From assembly GCF_004768545.1 (NCBI RefSeq), contig NZ_CP038635.1:1612001-1676000 (forward strand): DNA of 64,000 bases, written 5' to 3'. The notes below the pieces were generated by a model. That model searched no databases. It was not told where the DNA came from and worked only from the letters and a program-made list of their open reading frames with translations. The position numbers were made by a program, and so were the translations under genes. Each line of letters opens with the position of its first letter. Positions within the stretch are counted from its first letter, which is position 1. Positions 26,484 to 33,769 of the stretch are shown in pieces. This stretch comes from Cupriavidus oxalaticus (GTDB taxonomy: Bacteria; Pseudomonadota; Gammaproteobacteria; Burkholderiales; Burkholderiaceae).

Positions 26484-27155
26484 CTAGGCACTCCCCTCGC
26501 TTTCGAGCCACTGAATCGCAAAGCGCATCAACTCCTTGCCACTGGAAATGTCGAGCTTTTCCTTGATGTTGGCTTGATGTGCCTCGATGGTCTTGACGCT
26601 CCGATTCAGCTTCATGGCGATCTCGCGCGTGCTGAAGCCGAGCCCGATCAGGTGCAGGACTTCGAACTCACGATCAGAAAGACTTGCAATCGAGCCTGCC
26701 AGGTTGTTCCTGGGGACGGCCAGTGCCCGTGCAAGCCTGGTATGCATGGCGGCGCTGAGGTAGATATTGCCGGCCAGCACCTCGCGGATGGCACTCATGA
26801 CATGCCCGGTGGCCTCGAGTTTCATCAGATACCCGTTGGCGCCCGCTCGCAATGCGCGTTCGGCAAACAGGGCTTCGTCGTGCATGCTGAGGACCAGTAT
26901 TGCCAGGTTCGGATAGTGTTGCCGGAGCGTCTTGATAAGATCCAGGCCGGAGTCCGCCTGCAGGCTGAGATCCACAATGGCCATGTCAGGCCCGCACGCC
27001 ATTGCGGCCAAAGCCTCTTCCGTACTGGCTGCCGCGCAGCAGACGTGCAGATTCTCCTGCTTCAGCAAGTGGGTCAATCCTTCCCGGATGATAGGGTGGT
27101 CGTCGACGATCAGGACCCTGGTTGCAGGGCGAGGGCTAGGTGGCGTCTCTGGCAT
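26484..27155 (-). CDS. NarL/FixJ-family response regulator
   Basis: A 223-residue regulator with a receiver domain (VLIVDDHPIIREGL; phospho-acceptor Asp62 in AIVDLSL; LSMHDE and the Lys in NGYLMKLE) and a C-terminal LuxR-type helix-turn-helix (SLSDREFEVLHLIGLGFSTREIAMKLNRSVKTIEAHQANIKEKL). The start at ATG 27155 overlaps the end of the histidine kinase by 20 bases, so the pair is coupled. The pair MASE1 kinase plus NarL-type regulator is like systems for alcohol or carbon metabolism, for example ErcS/ErbR, but the regulon cannot be read here. The repeat-peptide gene at 29215 is its nearest divergent neighbour. Confidence 0.9.
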   Translation of the reverse strand: MPETPPSPRPATRVLIVDDHPIIREGLTHLLKQENLHVCCAAASTEEALAAMACGPDMAIVDLSLQADSGLDLIKTLRQHYPNLAILVLSMHDEALFAERALRAGANGYLMKLEATGHVMSAIREVLAGNIYLSAAMHTRLARALAVPRNNLAGSIASLSDREFEVLHLIGLGFSTREIAMKLNRSVKTIEAHQANIKEKLDISSGKELMRFAIQWLESEGSA

Positions 27156-28806
27156 GGCCGGGCCCCCTGCGTATCGGATAGCTGATGGCAACCGTGGTGC
27201 CACCCATGGCATTGCGGGTGACGGTGCACGAACCGTCCAGCAGGCTTGCCCGGTGACGCAGGTTGTGAAGTCCCAGTCCCGAAGTGCGTTCCATCTGCTC
27301 CGGGTCGATCCCCACGCCATCGTCACTGATCGAAAGCGTCTGGCCGTCGCCTTCGCGCTCCAGGTCGATCCAGATATGGCTGCCGTGGCTGTACTTCAGG
27401 GCGTTATTGACGGCTTCCTGTGCGGCACGGTAAAGGTTGGTCTGCATTGGCGGATCCGGCAAGTCCACATCCGTCGCGATGCGAAGCGTACAGCCAATGC
27501 CGTTCAGCGAGCGTGTCGATTCCGCCAGGCCTTGCAGGGCGACCGAGAGGTCACCGGAGTCCATGGTGACGGGGTCCAGCCCATGGGCAATCCTGCGAGT
27601 CATCAGGGACGCCTGTTTCACCAGTTCAACAACGGTTGCCGCATCCGCCGCTGCCGGGTTTCCCTGCCTCTGCAGTTCCTGGCTCACAGTGGTGCAGTAG
27701 AAGCCCAGGCTCGTGAGGTGCTGCCCGAGGCCGTCATGCAGTTCCCGGCCAATGAGCCGCTGTTGGTGATCGCCGATCCGGATCAGTTCCGACTCCAGCC
27801 GGCGGCGCCTTTCCATCTCCTGCTTCAGTTCGTTGTTGGCTCGCTCAAGGTCCTGGGTTCGTTCTTGCACGCGCCGTTCAAGTTCCTTGTGGGATGCCAT
27901 CAGGAGACGATGAATGCGCTTCTGCTGGGCATGTGTCGCCACCAGCAGCAGCCCGGTGATCGCCACCACGTTCGCGAACACACACCATCTCACAAGGCTA
28001 TCCACCGGTGATTCCGCGACAAAGGGACCAGTGCCGTGCGTGGTGCCCCGGACGGCGATGATCGCGACCAGCAAGGTCGCGAGGCTGGTACCAAGATGGT
28101 CAAAGCGCAGGGCGGCCCAGATAACGAACGGAAAGATCGCCATGGCCGCAGGATAGTAGCCGTGCCCGGCAAGCTGCGGGGCGCCGAAGATCAGGTGACT
28201 CACCCCGAGGATCACCACGGCAAGTCCGCACGCTTCCACGGCCTGGCTCGCCGAACGGACGGGACTTGAATGGGTGAGCAGGTTGAGCAGCGGCGGAGCT
28301 ACCACGAGCACCCCCATCATGTCGCCGAGCCACCATTTCAGAAAGGCGCCGCTGTATTCGTCGACTGACAGCATACCTTCGCCCCGGAGGGCGCTCGTGC
28401 CGATCCAGGCGCTCAGTGCCGAGCCAAGCGTCGCAGCCAGGATGATCAAGGCCAGCACGTCCCTGATGCGATCAAGCGATACCTGGAAACCGGCGACCCG
28501 CTTCAGCAGCCATGTGGCCGTCAAGGCGGCCATCGTTGCGCCGAGGCCGATTACCGCGGCAACATGCGCAGGTATGCCCACCGACATGTTCGCCAGCATC
28601 GAGCCAATCGCAACGCCAGGGGCAACGCCGACGCCCATCGTGAGCAGCGCAACGAGGGCAATGCCGCTGGATGGCCAGACCAGGGACACCGCACCGCCCA
28701 CTACCGCATACGCAAGACCCAGCTTTGCACCTGCAAAATACGCCAATGCGACAAATGCGCTTCGAATGAAGAGGTTGAGCCTCGCTTTATGCAGAATGAT
28801 GGTCAT
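27136..28806 (-). CDS. MASE1-domain sensor histidine kinase
   Basis: About 556 residues. The N-terminal half is a membrane MASE1 sensor with about eight hydrophobic helices (LALPSGIALVALL-like segments), followed by a coiled coil (about QERTQDLERANNELKQEM), a HisKA_3 dimerisation domain with the phospho-His in GRELHDGLGQHLTSLG, and a HATPase with N-box EAVNNALKYSHG and G-box ISDDGVGI. The start is uncertain: ATG 28806 fits the first helix, ATG 28851 is possible, and neither has a strong Shine-Dalgarno. Its 3' end overlaps the response regulator. Signal unknown. Confidence 0.88.
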   Translation of the reverse strand: MTIILHKARLNLFIRSAFVALAYFAGAKLGLAYAVVGGAVSLVWPSSGIALVALLTMGVGVAPGVAIGSMLANMSVGIPAHVAAVIGLGATMAALTATWLLKRVAGFQVSLDRIRDVLALIILAATLGSALSAWIGTSALRGEGMLSVDEYSGAFLKWWLGDMMGVLVVAPPLLNLLTHSSPVRSASQAVEACGLAVVILGVSHLIFGAPQLAGHGYYPAAMAIFPFVIWAALRFDHLGTSLATLLVAIIAVRGTTHGTGPFVAESPVDSLVRWCVFANVVAITGLLLVATHAQQKRIHRLLMASHKELERRVQERTQDLERANNELKQEMERRRRLESELIRIGDHQQRLIGRELHDGLGQHLTSLGFYCTTVSQELQRQGNPAAADAATVVELVKQASLMTRRIAHGLDPVTMDSGDLSVALQGLAESTRSLNGIGCTLRIATDVDLPDPPMQTNLYRAAQEAVNNALKYSHGSHIWIDLEREGDGQTLSISDDGVGIDPEQMERTSGLGLHNLRHRASLLDGSCTVTRNAMGGTTVAISYPIRRGPGHARDAT

Positions 28807-29214
28807 TGTTCGATTCAAACCATCGAGACATGCCCTGGCAACACCAGCCATTGTCACGTTATCTGAAATGACAAAAGTCTTGCAAAAAGCCAACGTGTCT
28901 AAATTTGTTGAAAATCGCCAATTTCTATCGAATCCGGGCAATGTGTAGGCGGATCGAATCCATTCGGTGTTGCAGTGCACCCTACCAATCTATGCCAGAA
29001 TGCTGCTGCGCGGTAAGCCTTCTTGAGGGAATTTCGAAAAGTTCCCGTCCGCCTTCCGAATAGGGCATTCCCCTAGCCCCTTTTCGGAAACAAGCCCTAT
29101 TCATCTACCTACCGCCAGGACATACATTGCAGTCGTACGAAGCTATGTCCTCACACGGGAGCGAAGCGGATTCGCTGCCGGGCCCTTGCAACCGCATAAG
29201 TAGGAGGTGAAAAA
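28807..29214. other. Divergent intergenic region with structured leader
   Basis: About 400 bases between the histidine kinase and the repeat-peptide gene. The part next to the small gene (29054-29176) is full of inverted repeats, described separately. The part near the kinase is AT-richer and presumably holds its promoter; no further gene is seen. Confidence 0.6.
29054..29176 (+). promoter_or_regulatory. Hairpin-rich leader upstream of the repeat-peptide gene
   Basis: Several inverted repeats follow each other: TTCCGAA (29054-29060)/TTCGGAA (29083-29089); GAATAGGGC (29058-29066)/GCCCTATTC (29094-29102), which shares three bases with the first and so excludes it; AGGACATA (29117-29124)/TATGTCCT (29144-29151); and AGCGAA-GCGGA-TTCGCT (29160-29176). 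TAGGG-N5-CCCTA (29061-29075) lies inside. This may be a structured 5' UTR or attenuator, or the DNA site of a regulator. Confidence 0.45.
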
Positions 29215-29457
29215 ATGGTAAAGACACTCATTTTGCTAGCTGGCGCGTGCGCGGCGCTTGGCTCCAGCCTGGCCTATGCCGGCATCGGGGCGCGAGATGT
29301 GTACACGGACGGCGCGAGCGTATTGGGGCCGCGGGATCCGTATGCCGATGGAAGCGCAAAGTTTGACGTCTACTCGGATGGCGCGAGAGTGGTAGACAGG
29401 CGAGACGTGTTCACCGACGGTGCGAGAATTACCAATCGCGACGGGCTGACAGACTAG
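29215..29457 (+). CDS. Small secreted DGxYTDGA-repeat protein
   Basis: An 80-residue protein with a very strong GGAGGTG ribosome-binding site and a signal peptide cleaved after AYA (residue 22). The mature 58 residues are four imperfect copies of D-[VP]-[YF]-[TAS]-D-G-[AS] (residues 28-34, 41-47, 51-57, 64-70) and a degenerate fifth copy at the C-terminus (RDGLTD). No Cys, no membrane segment; very acidic in the repeats. The same motif recurs in the 72-residue protein at 53142. A terminator follows at 29544. Function unknown; the repeated Asp/Tyr could bind metal or a cell-wall ligand, but that is speculation. Confidence 0.85.
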   Translation: MVKTLILLAGACAALGSSLAYAGIGARDVYTDGASVLGPRDPYADGSAKFDVYSDGARVVDRRDVFTDGARITNRDGLTD

Positions 29458-29466
29458 GGTAAATAA

Positions 29467-29482
29467 GCAACTACGTAGTTGC
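29467..29482. other. 16-bp perfect palindrome after the repeat-peptide gene
   Basis: GCAACTAC-GTAGTTGC, nine bases after the stop codon. Its position suits a 3'-end element or a protein-binding site. No T-run follows. Confidence 0.5.
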
Positions 29483-29543
29483 CTCGAGACGTCTGGACTT
29501 ACATGCGTGGACCGCGCCACGTCAGCGGCCACAACCCGATATC

Positions 29544-29570
29544 CCCCGAGCACGGCTCGGGGATTTTTTT
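29544..29570 (+). terminator. Rho-independent terminator of the repeat-peptide gene
   Basis: CCCCGAG (29544-29550) / CTCGGGG (29556-29562), then A and seven T. A classic strong terminator about 90 bases after the stop. Confidence 0.88.
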
Positions 29571-29667
29571 GCTCTTTACCGATTATTTGAGGAAAGGCCG
29601 CCGTTGATCAGCCAGGATGCCATGCTGGCAAGAGATCGAGTCGACGCCGCAATCGCCTGGAGGGACC

Positions 29668-30579
29668 TCAGCGACCTAAATACGCGCTTTCGCGCGCTGC
29701 TCCTGCGCGCCTCATCACTTGCTCGACAGCCCAGGCCAGGAAGGGGGACTGGTCACCGACCCGGTAGCTCATGATGACCGGCGAGACGAAGCCGGGCGCA
29801 TCGATCGGGCAATAGCGAACATCATCGCGGTGCAGCCGCTGGATCGACGCGGGCACCAGCGTGATGCCGACCCCTGCGGCAACCAGGCCCAGCGCCGTCT
29901 GCAGTTCGTTGGCCTCTTGGGCCACGCGCAACTGGATCCCGTGTGCACTGAATAGCGACAACAGGTGGTCAGCGTAGCTCGGACGCGGCCGGGCCGGATA
30001 GAGGATGAAGGATCGCGCGGCCAGTTGCCGGGGCGTCAGCTGGGCGATATCGGGGATCGGGTCAGACGCGGGTATCGCCGCCACCAGCGGCTCCGACATG
30101 ACCTGCTGCTGCCGGATGGCCGGATCGTTGAGCGCGATGCGTCCGAAGCCAAGGTCGATGCGGCCTGACTTCAGCGCTTCCACCTGCTCGATGGTAATCA
30201 TCTCCGCCAGGCCGACTTCCACCTGCTGCTCGGACTCGCGCAGCTCGCGAATCAGTTCGGGAAGGACGCCGTACAACACCGAGGGTACAAAGCCGATGCC
30301 GAACCAGCGTTTGTCCTGCTGTCCGATGCGCCGCGTCGTCCCGATGACCTCTTCCAGCCGCACCGTCAGCTGCTTGCTCTGTTCCAGCAGGAAACGCCCG
30401 GCTTCCGTCAGTCTAATGCCCCGGCCGACCCGGTCGAACAACGCCACGCCGACTTCCTCTTCGAGCTGGCGGATCTGGCGTGAAAGCGGTGGCTGCGCCA
30501 TATGCAGCCGCTCTGCCGCGCGGGTGACGTTGAGTTCCTCGGCCACGACCTGGAAGTAGCGCAGATGTCGGAGTTCCAT
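29668..30579 (-). CDS. LysR-family regulator with BenM/CatM-type site
   Basis: A 303-residue LysR protein (MELRHLRYFQVVAEELNVTRAAERLHMAQPPLSRQIRQLE at the N-terminus) with an effector domain after residue 90. The N-terminal sequence is of the CatR/BenM subgroup. It diverges from a Bug receptor gene. ATAC-N7-GTAT (30584-30598), the consensus bound by BenM/CatM, sits five bases upstream of its own ATG, so autoregulation plus control of the Bug gene is likely. The effector may be the Bug ligand or a derived compound. Confidence 0.9.
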   Translation of the reverse strand: MELRHLRYFQVVAEELNVTRAAERLHMAQPPLSRQIRQLEEEVGVALFDRVGRGIRLTEAGRFLLEQSKQLTVRLEEVIGTTRRIGQQDKRWFGIGFVPSVLYGVLPELIRELRESEQQVEVGLAEMITIEQVEALKSGRIDLGFGRIALNDPAIRQQQVMSEPLVAAIPASDPIPDIAQLTPRQLAARSFILYPARPRPSYADHLLSLFSAHGIQLRVAQEANELQTALGLVAAGVGITLVPASIQRLHRDDVRYCPIDAPGFVSPVIMSYRVGDQSPFLAWAVEQVMRRAGAARESAYLGR

Positions 30580-30583
30580 TCCA

Positions 30584-30598
30584 ATACCTTGAAGGTAT
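30584..30598. promoter_or_regulatory. LysR operator ATAC-N7-GTAT
   Basis: ATACCTT-G-AAGGTAT is a perfect 7-1-7 inverted repeat. It matches the T-N11-A frame of LysR sites and the ATAC-N7-GTAT core described for BenM/CatM. Located in the divergent gap. Confidence 0.65.
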
Positions 30599-30747
30599 CA
30601 ATCGCAACATCATCGGTCTTGGACGTGGTCTCAGTCAAGCGCCATACTTGCCTGGCCACCTTCAGCCTGCGCGTGCCGCAAGGCCTGAATCTGCTGAGCG
30701 GGTGGCACGGACAAGCCGCCCAAGCGCGGCAATGCAGAGAGGAGACC

Positions 30748-31743
30748 ATGGATACGTTGTTTCAGGGGCTGGCCCGTACCGGCCGGGCGGGCGCGCTTGC
30801 CCTGGCGGCAAGCCTTTCGTTTGCTGCGCCCGCGGCGAAGGCGGCATACCCCGACCATCCGATCCGCTGGATCGTGCCGTTCCCCGCGGGCGGGGCAATG
30901 GACAACATCGCGCGCACGCTCGGAGAAGACATGTCGCGTACGCTGGGCCAGTCGATCGTGGTCGAGAACCGCCCCGGGGCGGGCGGTAATATCGGCGCTG
31001 AACTGGTGGCGCGCGCGCCTGCCGACGGCTATACGCTGATCATCGTGGCCAACGGCATGGCAGTGAACCCGGCGCTGTACGGCAAGCTGTCGTATGACCC
31101 GGTCAAGGATTTCGCTCCGGTGTCGCTACTGGCCGTAGTGCCCAATGTGCTGGTCGCCAACAAGTCGCGCCGGCAGGAGACCACGGTCAAGGACGTGATC
31201 GCCCATGCCAAGGCAGCACCGGGCAAATATACCTATGCTTCCGCCGGCAACGGCACCTCGATCCACCTTGCGGCCGAACTGTTCACGTCGATGGCCCATG
31301 TCGAGATGCTGCACATTCCCTACAAGGGCAGCGGACCGGCCATGACCGACCTGCTGGGTGGGCAGGTGGACTATATGTTCGACAGCATCACGTCGGCCAG
31401 GCCACAGATTGAATCCGGCAAGCTGACCCCGATTGCCGTCACCACAAGCAAGCGCTCCAGCGCGCTCCCCAACGTTCCCACTGTGGCCGAAGCCGGGCTG
31501 CCGGGCTACGAACTGTCGCCCTGGTTCGCCGCCTTCGTGCCGGCGAAGACGCCGCAGCCCGTGATCGACAAGCTGAACGGCGCGATACTCGAGGCGCTGC
31601 GTAATCCTGCCGTGCAAAAACGCCTGGCGCAGATCGGCGCCGAGCCGATCGGAAGCTCGCCGGCGGTATTGCGCGACCACCTGACCAGGGAAACGGAGAA
31701 GTGGGGTACGCTGATCCGCCAGCGGGGGATCAGGGCCGACTGA
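30748..31743 (+). CDS. Bug-family periplasmic solute-binding receptor
   Basis: A 331-residue TctC-like receptor starting at ATG 30748 (AGAGGAGACC upstream). Signal peptide ends near KAA. Landmarks: YPDHPIRWIVPFPAGGAMDNIAR, the HIPYKGSGPAMTDLLGGQVDYMFD loop and NVPTVAEAGLPGYE. It is controlled in all likelihood by the divergent LysR through the ATAC-N7-GTAT site. No transporter membrane genes adjoin. Converges on the cold-shock gene across a hairpin at 31807. Confidence 0.9.
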   Translation: MDTLFQGLARTGRAGALALAASLSFAAPAAKAAYPDHPIRWIVPFPAGGAMDNIARTLGEDMSRTLGQSIVVENRPGAGGNIGAELVARAPADGYTLIIVANGMAVNPALYGKLSYDPVKDFAPVSLLAVVPNVLVANKSRRQETTVKDVIAHAKAAPGKYTYASAGNGTSIHLAAELFTSMAHVEMLHIPYKGSGPAMTDLLGGQVDYMFDSITSARPQIESGKLTPIAVTTSKRSSALPNVPTVAEAGLPGYELSPWFAAFVPAKTPQPVIDKLNGAILEALRNPAVQKRLAQIGAEPIGSSPAVLRDHLTRETEKWGTLIRQRGIRAD

Positions 31744-31806
31744 TTTAAACCGCGCCTGGCAACCCCGGGCGAGCACCACGGGGAAGACACAGTACCTCCA
31801 ACACAA

Positions 31807-31834
31807 AGAGGCCCTTGGCAATCAAAGGGCCTCT
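31807..31834 (-). terminator. Hairpin terminator of the cold-shock gene
   Basis: Ten-base perfect arms AGAGGCCCTT / AAGGGCCTCT with an eight-base loop. On the - strand it is followed by TTGTGTT, a short T-rich tail, 27 bases after the stop of the cold-shock gene. It may also stop transcripts from the convergent Bug gene. Confidence 0.7.
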
Positions 31835-31860
31835 ACCTTGGTTCTGCGCGGTGCAAGCGA

Positions 31861-32064
31861 CTATAGCTTGCGAATCTTCGAGGCTTGTGGGCCTTTCTGG
31901 CCTTGGGTGACCTCGAATTCAACTTTCGCGCCTTCATCGAGTGACTTGAAGCCAGTCCCCTCGATTTCGCTGTGATGCGCAAACAAGTCCTTGCCGCCAT
32001 CATCCGGCGTGATGAACCCATACCCCTTTTCGCTGTTGAACCACTTCACAGTGCCAGTCGCCAT
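31861..32064 (-). CDS. CspA-family cold-shock protein
   Basis: A 67-residue single cold-shock domain that binds single-stranded RNA/DNA as a chaperone. RNP1 (KGYGFI) and RNP2 (DLFAHH) are intact, and the sequence [26 protein letters not shown] is typical. The gene is monocistronic; the gap of 146 bases upstream, to 32210, would hold the long 5' UTR typical of cspA-type genes, but I cannot verify a thermosensor there. The Bug gene converges downstream. Confidence 0.97.
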   Translation of the reverse strand: MATGTVKWFNSEKGYGFITPDDGGKDLFAHHSEIEGTGFKSLDEGAKVEFEVTQGQKGPQASKIRKL

Positions 32065-32210
32065 CTCGTCCTCGGATTTTGGTACGCACGGGCCTGGTGC
32101 CCAGAAATCCTTTCATGACTTCGGCGCACGCCAGACATCGTTGATTGTCAGCATAGGCGAAGCGGTGAGCAGGTGCCAAGTGAGGCGGTATCGGAGCGGG
32201 CACATTGCCG

Positions 32211-33554
32211 TCAGCCGATACGGCCCACGAGCGGGATGACCCCGAAGGCAACTGTCGCAACCAGCATGACCACCGCCGCCGACAGCGCCCACAGCAGGGT
32301 GTAGCGCTGATGGTCGCCGAACTCGACTTCCGCCAGGCCGACCAGCAGATAGGTGGATGCAACCAGCGGGCTCAGCAGGTGGACCTGCTGCCCGATCAGC
32401 GACGCGCGCCCGATCTCGGCGGCGCCGATGCCATAGACCGCGGCGGCCTTGGCCAGGATCGGCAGGATGCCAAAGTAGAACGCGTCGTTCGAAATAAAGA
32501 ACGTGAACGGGACGCTCAGCACGCCGGTCACCAGGGCCATGTAGGGGCCCATCCAGTCAGGCACGGCGCTGATCACGCTGTGGGCGATGGCGTCGACCAT
32601 CTTCGTGCCCGACAGGATGCCGACGAAAACGCCGGCAGCAAAGATCAGCGATACCACCGGCACGACGTTGGCAGCGTGGGCGCCGATGCGTTCCTTCTGT
32701 TCCTGCAGCGTCGGGTAGTTGACCATCAGCGCGATCGCGCAGGCCACGATAAACAGGGCCGGCAGCGGCACGGTGCCGAGGATCAGCATGGCCATCAGGC
32801 CGACGGTCAGCAGGAAGTTGAACCACAGCAACCTGGGCCTGGCGATTTGCGGATCGCCGGCAGCTACCTCCGGGTCGGTGTCGCCGGCGCGGCCCGAAAA
32901 CAGGCCGGCATGACCTGGCCCGGTGCTCATCAGGGCCAGGGTGCCAAGCCGGTTGCGCTCGCGGCGGCCCAGCACGAAGGCCACGAACACGCCCCACATG
33001 CCGGTGACGATCATCGGCAGGATCATCGGCACGAACAGCGAGCCCACGTCCACGCCGAGCGCGCTGGCCGCGCGCGCGGTGGGTCCGCCCCAGGGCAGGA
33101 TGTTCATCAGCCCGCCGGCCATCATGATCACGCAGGCCAGCACGAGCCGGCTGATGCCCAGCCGCTTGTAGAGCGGCAGCATGGCGGCGCAGGTGATCAT
33201 GTAGGTGGTCGAGCCGTCGCCGTCCAGCGATACGAGCGCGGCCAGCACGAAGGTGCCGACCACGATCTTGACCGGGTCGCCGCCGACGAGTTTCAGGATG
33301 ACGCGCACCACCGGGTCGAACAGCCCAGCGTCGATCATCAGGCCGAAATACAGGATGGCGAACATCAGCATCACGCCGGTCGGGGCCAGCTTCCTGACGC
33401 CCTCGAGCATCATCGGCCCGAGTTCCGGGCCGAATCCGCCGACGGCGCCGAACGCAATTGGCACAAGGATCAGCGCCACCATGGCAGAGAGCCGCTTGGT
33501 CATGATCAGTGCCATGAACACGATCACCATCGAGTAGGCGAGCAGGGTCAACAT
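32211..33554 (-). CDS. CitMHS-family citrate transporter
   Basis: A 447-residue, twelve-helix transporter of the CitMHS family (citrate-Mg2+/Ca2+:H+ symporters). Landmarks: LVSLDGDGSTTYMITCAAMLPLYKRL, MAGGLMNILPWGGPTARAASAL, and FFISNDAFYFGILPILAKAA. It follows the isocitrate-dehydrogenase-family gene on the same strand with a gap of 215 bases, so uptake and oxidation of citrate or isocitrate may be linked. No two-component CitAB system adjoins. Confidence 0.92.
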   Translation of the reverse strand: MLTLLAYSMVIVFMALIMTKRLSAMVALILVPIAFGAVGGFGPELGPMMLEGVRKLAPTGVMLMFAILYFGLMIDAGLFDPVVRVILKLVGGDPVKIVVGTFVLAALVSLDGDGSTTYMITCAAMLPLYKRLGISRLVLACVIMMAGGLMNILPWGGPTARAASALGVDVGSLFVPMILPMIVTGMWGVFVAFVLGRRERNRLGTLALMSTGPGHAGLFSGRAGDTDPEVAAGDPQIARPRLLWFNFLLTVGLMAMLILGTVPLPALFIVACAIALMVNYPTLQEQKERIGAHAANVVPVVSLIFAAGVFVGILSGTKMVDAIAHSVISAVPDWMGPYMALVTGVLSVPFTFFISNDAFYFGILPILAKAAAVYGIGAAEIGRASLIGQQVHLLSPLVASTYLLVGLAEVEFGDHQRYTLLWALSAAVVMLVATVAFGVIPLVGRIG

Positions 33555-33769
33555 CTTGTTCTGTATCTCTTTGCCGGCCAGGCCACGAGAACACGAATGG
33601 CCCCGAGGGAGGAACCAGGGGGTACCCGAGCCGGCTGTGTGCGTCCGTCCGGCGCACGGATTTCAAGGCAAGCCGATCCTGCCGGCACGGGACAGCGTGC
33701 CGGAACAACGAGGAACGACCGGGGAGAGGCAGCCTTGCGCGCTGGCAAGGCGTGCCAGGCGTGGGCGGG

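Noticed and set aside
29054..29214. Known riboswitch or T-box in the leader at 29054-29176
   Set aside because: No conserved core of a known class was recognised; only inverted repeats are visible, so it is reported as an unclassified leader.
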